The position numbers and the translations under genes were made by a program. The notes beneath the pieces were generated by a model. That model saw only the letters and a program-made list of their open reading frames with translations, did no database searches and was not told the DNA's origin. From Sycon ciliatum (taxonomy: Eukaryota > Porifera > Calcarea > Leucosolenida > Sycettidae), in assembly GCF_964019385.1 (NCBI RefSeq), contig NC_088655.1, forward strand, positions 14,255,731 through 14,319,730: 64,000 nt of DNA, read 5' to 3'. The first letter of the stretch is position 1, and every line of letters starts with the position of its first letter. Below are positions 14,163 to 24,441 of this stretch, in pieces.

Positions 14163-17100
14163 TGTCTGTAGGAGACAGTTGTGTTTTCTTGAGCTCTACT
14201 CCCAAGATCTCCCCCGCCGTTCTGGGGGCCCTTTCCGTGTGGTGAAGACCAGGAAAGGGTCCCCCAAGGCCTCGCTCGTTTGCCTTGCAAGCAAACCGCG
14301 TGAGCACATCTTTTTTGCACAAGTGGCAGTGTTTCAGTCGCGGGAATTTGAATCGAGAAATGGTGAACCTCGGTAGCTGTATTACTAATGATGGCCAGTT
14401 GTCGGTTGAGGTTTCTTCCTGTCTTGCCAAGGCCTCCCGGTCTTTTGGTGCCTTGCGTTCTGCTGTCTTCGGAAACCGCCACATCTCTGTGCGTACCAAG
14501 ACTCATGTTTACTCTGCAGTCGTCCTCTCAACGTTACTTTATGGCTGTGAGTCATGGGCTGTCAAGGCAACCGACACCCGCCGTCTGTCAGTGTTCCACA
14601 ACCGCTGTGTTCGGTTTATCCTGGACGTCAGCAAGTCAGAACAACGGAATGAGCATCTCTCCAATGCAGTCATCCTGGAGCGGGCTGGTTTGCGATCAGT
14701 GGTGGAGATGCTGAGGACGCGCCGTCTTCGCTGGTTGGGGCATGTCGGACGCATGTCGGACTACAGAATACCGAAGTGCGTACTGTTTGGTGAGCTCCAG
14801 AAGACGCACCCTCGCCACGGGCCACGCAAGCGTTGGCGTGACAACATCGTGATTGACCTAGAGGAACGCCACATCAATGACTGGTACAGCCTAGCCGAGG
14901 ACCGTCGTGCGTGGAGACTGGCCTGCAACACCATCCAGCCGCCTTAACCTATGTCTCGGGATTTCAGGTGCCACTGCGGCCGAGATTTTTGCCGTCGCCA
15001 GGACCTCACTCGCCACTCGAAGTTCTGTGCCGCGTGACTGAAACACTGTCGGTCCTTTCAGGATCTGCCATCATCTTTGGATGGGCATTATTGTATTGTA
15101 TGTGCGCGTGTGTGTCTGTGTGGAGTGGACCAACACCTTGGCACTGCATCTCGAAGGGTCTAATAGCTAGAGAGGGTTGAAAAAGGAGCATGGTGGTACC
15201 ACACAACATATCGAGAGGCCCAGGGAGAAGAATACACAAACTGTGTCTTACCCGAAATGCCTTGTTTAGCTTCTTCTCGTTGAATGACAGAGTGGCCCAT
15301 ACATTCTAAACACAGTGCAGACCCATGAAATACAACCACAATGAGCTGATACGACAAAGCATTGTGATGAAACAAAGTCAACCTGTCTGTGATAAGAAAT
15401 GAACACCAACAAGAAAAGCTGAGAGACCTAAGGCAGAACAGGGATAGATAGAAAGAAGCAGAAGCAGAGAGATAGCGAGAGAAATAGATAGATCGAGAGA
15501 CAGAGAGAGAAAAAGACAGAGAGAGACATTGAGAAACTTACCCTGCCTTTGGCAATGCCTACGTTTTCGTGGTTGTTACTCTTGATGATGAAGTAGCGTG
15601 ACTTTCGGAATAGCCTTTTATTCGGTTGCTGATTAACATCTGGCAAAACAAGAAACAAAGAGAAACAACCAAAAATCGTGACATGCAAGACAATCATAAA
15701 GAAAGATGGCTCCAACATGAACATGACAGGATACAGATGCTACCCAGAAAAGGATACACCAGCTTCACCTAGTAAGTGGCCACAAAAAAAGAGAAAAAAA
15801 AAGAAAAAAAGAGGTACTCGACACCAGCAACACGCTAATATTTACCAGGAGTGGCACAAAAGCAGCAACCACTGTACTTTGCTACATCACAACACCACAA
15901 CACAACACAACAGACCCAACAACAGACTGCCAAGCATATCCCCTACAGCTGTAGAGCTAACCTGCTTCACAAATTCAACAACACCAAAGCGGTTACAATA
16001 TCTACTTCCAGAAAAAGAAATTGAAAACAACTCGCACACGAAAAGCACTGTGCTGCTAAAGCCAGCAAGTGCCAATAAGACAAGTCAACTGGACAAGGAA
16101 TACAGCTTTGCTGCAGTCAAAACCACCCAAGCAAAGTGGTCAAAGGACTGGACAAAGAGAGAGACAGCACACCACACTTCACAGCTGCATATCTCATCCT
16201 CAGCAGGTTTCGGAGAGTATTAGTTGTACGGGATTATTCACACAGGGGGAAAAAAACACAGCAGCAGGCCAAGGGAATGCAGTAGTAGAGGATAGTAGTG
16301 AGACTTTTTTCATAGAGATACGCACAACACCCATGCCTGCACAGGGCAAACGACACCCAAGCATGGTCATACCTGGCCAGAGATCCACAGTGAACAAGAC
16401 CATGCCTGGAGAAGGCCTAACCAAATTTCCACTGCCAAGGTCTAAAACTCCACACAGCAACTAGAACTAAGCTAGGTCCACAGAAACTAGTAAGTCAGTT
16501 CCACATAAACTAGAACTAAGCCAGTTCCACAGAAACTAGAACTAAGTCAGGTCCACAGAAACTAGAACTAAGCCAGCTCCACAGAAACTAGAACTAAGTC
16601 AGTTCCACAGAAACTAGAACTAAGCCAGCTCCACAGAAACTAGAACTAAGTCAGTTCCACAGAAACTAGAACTAAGTCAGTTCCACATAAACTAGAACTA
16701 AGCCAGTTCCACAGAAACTAGAACTAAGCCAGCTCCACAGAAACTAGAACTAAGTCAGTTCCACAGAAACTAGAACTAAGTCAGTTCCACATAAACTAGA
16801 ACTAAGCCAGCTCCACAGCAAGCCTGCATACTGCAACACTCACAGAAAACAATCCAGCAGTGTTGCAGGAACAGAGCACACACAAATGAAAGCAGAAAGA
16901 GCCGGAGTGACACACAATATGGCTGTTTCGGGTGTGACGTGTAAACATGACCACCAAAAGGTGCGAGGACCGCCAAATCCCAAGGCGTGAAGACCGCCAA
17001 AACCCAAGGCGTGAAGGTCGCCAAAAACAAGGACCGCCATGACGCTGGCAAAAGTTTACAAAGACCACCATGACCTTGATAAGGGTGCAAGATAGCAGAC

Positions 17101-19184
17101 ATGGCAACAACCATGTACATGCACGTACATCTAATGTATGTATGTATGTATGTATGTATGTATGTATGTGTGTATGTATGTATGTGTGTATGTATGTATG
17201 TATGTATGTATGTATGTATGTATGTATGTATGTATGTAGGGGGAAGTGGTCCCGTCCACCGCAAAGAGGGCTCAACAGCGCTGGGGTGCACTGGAGCTAG
17301 TACACAATGGAAGCGGTCCTCACCAAGAAAACACAATCCGTTGCTACTCCGAGTTTCTTGAGTTTTTCAATCGTCAGGCAACTTTTCTAACTAAAGCAGG
17401 GCTGTCAGGTCCACTAAAGAAATACACAACCACACAGCAAGGCGCACAAAAGAGAAAGCGTGAAGTGTGAAGAGTGAAGAGTTACTGCTAGGTGCAGGCA
17501 GTGTAAAATATTGATATCAATTGTCCATTACTGTAACAAGCGCTGAATGGAGCACGTAAATATGGAGTTAACTAGCGCATGCCTGGCGTCAGGAGGTGTA
17601 AGGCCATTACGGTGCTATATTTGGCGTTAATCATAACAATAATGGTGCAGTGTGTCTGGTTCCATTGGGCATCAGGTTGTTCTGTCCATGTCCGGTTTTA
17701 CGTGATTCCGTTATACTTATACGTATATATATATATGGCCTTACACCTCCTGACGCCAGGCATGCGCTAGTTAACTCCATATTTACGTGCTCCATTCAGC
17801 GCTTGTTACAGTAATGGACAATTGATATCAATATTTTACACTGCCTGCACCTAGCAGTAACTCTTCACTCTTCACACTTCACGCTTTCTCTTTTGTGCGC
17901 CTTGCTGTGTGGTTGTGTATTTCTTTAGTGGACCTGACAGCCCTGCTTTAGTTAGAAAAGTTGCCTGACGATTGAAAAACTCAAGAAACTCGGAGTAGCA
18001 ACGGATTGTGTTTTCTTGGTGAGGACCGCTTCCATTGTATGTATGTATGTATGTATGTATGTATGTATGTATGTATGTATGTATGTATGTATGTATGTAT
18101 GTATGTATGTATGTGTGCATGTATGTATGTATGTATGTGTGTATGTATGGGAGGTGGGGGTGTAAGGGAAAAGTAAGACAGGTGACATCACACACTAGCA
18201 TGCACTAAAGCTACACCAGAAAGTCGTAGCTTCTCACATACACTAGTGTGACACAACACACATCACACACCACACACACGTCTATCACATGAACATCTGC
18301 TTTTCTCTACCTACTTCGCAGTAGATATGTTCAGAAAACAACCTTGCATCACTGTGTAATCGAGCACAATCGTAGGACACACGGTCAACACACGGTCAAC
18401 ACACGGTCAAAACAAGGACAGTATACATACTACAGTACTGCTCAATGAAATCCAGTCACAGCGTCACTCAAGTACACGCCGGGCCGTTGCGCAGCCCCAG
18501 ACCTGCGAACGCTGGGCTGCGAAATGATGCAAGGCGCAAACTTGAGTGACTCGACCGGATTTCATCGAGCAGCCCTGTACGTGTACTGCTGCTGCACTAT
18601 CACACCACGTCAGTAAGTATAGTGCTGGGCATTGAAATCCCCGGCCATAGGCCACACTTCCTGCTCAAAAGTGCATCCTGAGTCACATAAGCGTGATGCC
18701 TTCCGTGTATACAAGCCTGCTTAGTTCACACGTTCACAATGAAACGCATAGCACACTTCTTAGCGAGTGGTCAGATAATATGCAGCCAGCACAGTAGAAA
18801 CCACGTCATGTAGCTCCAATATCAGCACTTTAGCTACGCCAATAGGCCGGCCGGGATGAGACTCGCAGCCAAGCCACTAGGGAAATATCACGATCATCTC
18901 AACCCATCGATCCGTGGGCAAAGCGCGCAAGAAAAAGACAACTTGGAATAACAGCAACAAGAAAAGAGAAGCAACACCCACAGCAAACTGACCTGAAGGA
19001 GAAGAGGAGATGGTGACCTTAGTTCCACTGCTTGCGGCATGTGCTAGCTTTGCGGAGACCTCCTTCTCAGGCTTCCTATCACCAGCTGTGGACTTGTCGC
19101 CAGATGCTGCAGACGCAAAGCAAACCGTGAAGAAGGTTACAGCAGTGTTCTCTCGCTCTCTCACTACCTCTCTGTCTCTCTCCC

Positions 19185-19223
<39 letters not shown>

Positions 19224-19232
19224 TTCTCTCAC

Positions 19233-19277
<45 letters not shown>

Positions 19278-22200
19278 CTCATGGGCACGCACACAGACAG
19301 CAGACAAAAGCAACACCCCCCCCCCCCCTCCCAACCTCCTGTCACACAAAGTTTCGTAAGGGACCACACAGCATCATCACGAAACGAAAAAGTTTCGTTC
19401 TGACACTCCCCACCCACCCATACCCCTAAACGAAAAAGATTGACTTGACACGTAGAATGGATTGATGTTTCGGCTAGTATCGATATTTTTCAAAACAAAA
19501 CTCGTCTCGACCCTCCTAAACCATGAACGAATCTTGTATATTTTGTGTGGTGGATCGACAATGATGGACGGCTCCGCTAAGCTTGCACAGTTTCAAGTAG
19601 AGTTTTTGTAGTACAGAGAGGGAAGCCACAGCTACTGCACTGATCAATGAAATCTGATCAAGCGAGCAAACACCACACTGGGGCGCTGTGCAGCCCTAGA
19701 CTTGCATACACTGGGATGTGAACTGGGTGCATGGCGAAAACTCGATTCACGCGATCGGATTTCATTGAGTACCACTGCAGAAGCAAAACACTGAGCAAAA
19801 GATATTTTCACCAGTTCGCACTGTACTGATTGCACTTACATCTCCGAGAAGACACTCTGCTACTGTTGCCGTTGTCCTTAGCTTCAGCCCTGCCACTGCC
19901 TATAGGCTTCTCTGGCGTCTTCGTTGCTGTGCCCTTGGTGTGGCCTTGACTGACAGTGCTCAAAGAACGGTTGCCATTACTGCTGCTCGCGTCCTTTTTC
20001 TCAGAGCTCTTATTCTTGTCCTCCTGACTACCATCAGCAGCAGTAGTAGCAGTAGCAGCAGCAGCAGCAGCAGAATCATCATCAGCAGTCGCAGCAGCAC
20101 CGTCACCGCTGCTCACAGTATCAGTTTCATCCGGGCGTTGTATATCATCATCATCATCCCCGCCATAATCCAATTGCTCCATCATATTCTGATTATCTTC
20201 AAGGTCGAGCAGCAACGTCACTGGGCCGTTCTGATCAGCAGTAGCTGCTTGAGTGTCAAGCTGCTCCATGTTCAGCTCTTCGAGGACTTCAAAGTGGCCC
20301 ATTTCCGGAGATGAGCTGCCATCAGAATCGTTGCCACTTGGCACGCCGTCGGTGACTACTTCATCAGCCTGGTTCTCAGACTGAGATTCAGCCGTAGTGG
20401 AGTTGTTACTAACTTCACACACTTCAGAAGAGTTCAGTGCTTCCTCCGCCGACTCTAGAGGCTCCTGGGCAGTCTCACATGACGGTGTGTCAATGCCGCA
20501 GCTAGTAGGAACAGTCTCAACGTCGCGCAGAGCACCTTCAGCCGCTTCGGAATTTTCCTGTGCATCTTGTGTAGGTGATGGTTCATTGTCCGTACCGCCA
20601 TTGGTCTCTTCACACTCCTCGCTTGAGTCAAGTGCTGCTGGTTCTGTCTCTGCTACTTCCGACTCCTTTTCCTGTGTACTGCTACTAATAGAAGCTGCTG
20701 ATGCTGCTGCATCTTCTAAGTTAGTAGTTCCACTGGGTGCTACGGTAGCAATTGAACTAGCAGCATCAGCATCAGCATCAGCAGCTGTGGTGATGTTGGT
20801 TGTGCTGGATGTGATTGTCTTAGCTACACAATCACTGACGTCGGTTGTTTGCTCGGTAACAGAGTCTGCAGGATTACTGGCATCTTCCAGCGGCATAGCA
20901 TCCAGATTGGCCAGTTCCTCTCCCATAGCAGCTTTGCTTACGTTCGCAGTTGCAGTTATACGTGAAGACGGTGGTGACTCATCAGCAGTTGAGTCCATGG
21001 GCTCTTCCGACACCAACGCGGCGTCACCATGGCCAGACTGAGTATCTGATTGCTCAGTCGCGTCGGCTGGACAGTCCAATGAGCGGTCACCACTGCCCTT
21101 CTCGCTTGCAGCTGCTGGTTCCTCGCAAACCGTGGCAGCAGCAGCAGCACCGATATCCATTGGTTGCTCTGTGTCAGCAGCAGCAACACCGGCGGCCACT
21201 TCCACATCGGATACCTTGACATCACCTGCAGGTCCAGCGGTGACGCTGGGCAGCTCAGAAGCAACGTCCTTGTTTGGCGTGGTCGATGGTGTGTCCTGCG
21301 GTGTGGCTGCCGGAGTTGCCTAGTTACCAGCAGCAGCAACAGCAACAGCAGCAGCAAGCAGCCAGAACAAGGGCAACACGACAAAAAAAGAAAGAAAAAA
21401 AAGAACAGCGTACCATTAGCATTCCAGCCCACTCATTATTGCTCATTGCAATACAGATCATGAATAACGACTGTAAAGGAGAAACTTTCGCTAGTGATTA
21501 AATTTCGCTACTTTCGCAACCATCACGCATTCGCGAATTTAAATCGCCGCATATTGCTCAGTACGTACGTCTATTGGAGACAGTATACGATCCCAGAGAG
21601 GTAAACATCGCAAAAGTTCCTCATCGTGAACCAGCCCCTTTCGTGAAAACGCAGAATTTGCGCGCCGTGAAAGTTTATCGCTTTACAGTAGGTGCGCTCG
21701 GTGATATCCGACCTGATATCCGACCTGATATCCGACCCAAAGTGCAAAGCTGGCGCCCGGTAGCAGTACTGATTACATCATTGTACTTGTACAAGTGTAC
21801 GTCCAGCCGCATTCGTGCCACTTCCAGGGTGTCAAGGGCCGTGCAAGTTGAGTGCACCAAATACCGGGTATGCACTTTGGGTCGGATTTCACCGAGCGCA
21901 ACTGTACTGTAATAGCAGTAATTTTCGGTGGTGTAATATTTTCGGTATTCTCCAAAATCGGTGGTGCGGCGGAGGGAAATTTTCGGTAAACCCGTTTTCC
22001 AGGTGAGTGTACTAGTACCAGTACTGGAACTTTCGGTAAAAAATGTCGGCACCGAAGTTACCAAAGATAAAACACCACCGGAAATTTCTCCTTTTACAGT
22101 ACATCAAACAATCCTAGAGGTCCGTTGTGCTCTGTGTACCCAGGCGTACATCTATAGGCGGCGGCATTGCGCATTGCGATGTGTTCTCGCTTGGTGCATA

Positions 22201-24394
22201 GTCGTGACATACGGCGACACTAATTGTGGACAGCCTCGGATAGACACGTCACTTCTGCTCTGTTTATTTTCACTGCTGACTGTAGCCAATAGTCTCGTGG
22301 TGTTCGTTCCCTGGTAGTTTGTACCAGTAGTGTACAGTCACTGTCACCAGCAGTATGTCGGACACAACAGCTGCAGTGAACGACAACAGCATAAGAGATA
22401 CTAGACTGCCTCAGCAGGAACCTGCACCATTGGGCACAGCGTCGTCGTCTCGCACAGAACCGAAAGATCAACGTAGTACCAAGAGTACATAACCCCCCAG
22501 AGTGTGCAACTCCGATCCAGCTCTGCATAGGGTCTTGGTCAAGCGGAATCGGATCTTCTGATGTCATGCGTACACTCCACACCAGCGCAAGGCCGGACTC
22601 GAGGCAGGGCACCATTGTTTTTGATCCGAGAGTACCCGCGACTCCCCGGGTTCCCCTCAGATGTGTACGGTATTATGAAGCAAAAATCCGAATACGCTCG
22701 ACCAAGACCCTATGCAGAGCTGGATCAGGCGTTGCACACTCTGGGGGGTTATGTACTCTTGGTAGTACCAATGTCAACGCTGAGTCAGAACGTGAAGCCA
22801 GCACATCACCTAGCCCAACTCCAAGACCGCATCCCGAAGCACGGCCTAGCAAATCAGATGGCAAATCCGCTCTCAAACGAACAAGAGGTCGCTCATTGAG
22901 AGCTGCAGCTTCACCAAGCAGCATCACAAACCACAGGTGAGTACAGGTAGTGCATCAATGGCATCTCTGTACATCCACACTGTGCCGCCCATATCCATGC
23001 CGCATAGTTTAGTAGTCTGATAGTCCCCTCCACAAGTTATGGCTTACAAAAGTAACGGCTATTATCCAGCAATGACAGCATTGTCCCATCCAGGGGGATG
23101 ATTGCCGTATTATCCGGGGTGTTAGCCGTACCGGGGTCTAAAGCATATCCCCCTTGGGCCTATTTCGTATTTTGTTGACATTTGGACTTTTGGAGTCTAA
23201 GCCACATGTCAGACTTCGAACATAGTGCCATACAATTCGCATGTGTTTGTGTAGACGTATCGGGGTGATACTTGACTTGCCACCACTGTACATATCAACC
23301 TCGGGTATAACAACAACCCGTCAGTAACAACACTACTATCTTTAGACTAAGTAACCACTTGAGCGCATACTTTCAACCTCGCGAATAATGACAACTCGCC
23401 AATAACAACACTTTTCTCATGGCTGATCGAAGGTCGTTATTCGCAAGGTTGAGTGTACACTTTTCTAATTGTCCGCAAACTCCAACGCAGCCACTTACAC
23501 ATTTAGGAAACTTCACTCCTCAACTCCAAACTCCAAAAACGGTCTCTTCACTGCGATTTAAATTCAAATTTACATTACACCAATTTTTCAGGCCTGGCCC
23601 ATCATCAGGGTAATGAATGACAAAATTTCCATTGCATAGGTACTTATGATGATGGGCCAGGCCCGAAAAATTGGTGTAATGTAAATTTCAATTTAAATCG
23701 CAGTGAAGAGACCGTTTTTGGAGTTCAGAAGTGAAGTTTCCTAAATGTTGACTGAACATATCAAACTACACGTTGCGGTACATAAGACAGAGTCTAACCT
23801 TTCCGCGTGTACGTTTAGGTCTGGGTGTTGTCTCCACTTCTGCTGCATCTTGAGTAGATGTGTTACGCTTGCGTGAGGATCGGCGTGAAGATATGGCAGT
23901 AGCCGCAGTAGCTGATGGTGATGTTGCTGCGTCCTCTGTAGCTGTGACAGCTGCTGAGCGACTACGCGGCGTTCTGGCTGGTGCCTTCGCCAGCTCCCTG
24001 GCTACAGCAGCGGGGTCTAGGTCTTCTTTCTCAGCAGTTTCGGTACTAGCTGCCGCACCATCCACAGACTCGTCAGATTCGGTGGCAGTACTGCAAATGG
24101 ATGTCTTACTATTGGCCTTCTTGATCTTCTCTTCAGCTGCATCTACTTCTTGCTGCAACTTAGCTCTCTCCTTCTCTAAAGCGGCACGCTTGCCCTTGCC
24201 TGCTGGCTTATGAGGCGGCGAGGCTGTCGAAGATGCAGCAGCCTTTACAGCACTGGCCCGTCGACTGGAGGTGCGAGTAGGTGTTGGCTGAGCTGGTGTT
24301 GCGTCAGACTCGGCATTCACACTGGGGGACTGTGCAGCAGCACGGGAACGACGCTTAGCACGGCCTTTGGGCTTTGCAGCCACAACTGCAAGAC

Positions 24395-24441
<47 letters not shown>

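Larger units (their letters stand above)
17133..18149. mobile_element. Penelope-like long palindrome with (TATG)n tails
   Basis: Arms 17,304-17,606 and 17,736-18,038 (about 303 bp) look identical by eye and enclose a 129-bp spacer. TATG microsatellites flank both outer ends. Each arm has a full hammerhead motif. The structure fits two head-to-head Penelope-type terminal repeats; no RT is present between them. Confidence 0.7.

Noticed and set aside
14285-14947. Host gene of craniofacial-development-like type
   Set aside because: Database entries of that name often derive from LINEs; the motifs are those of a non-LTR retrotransposon tail.
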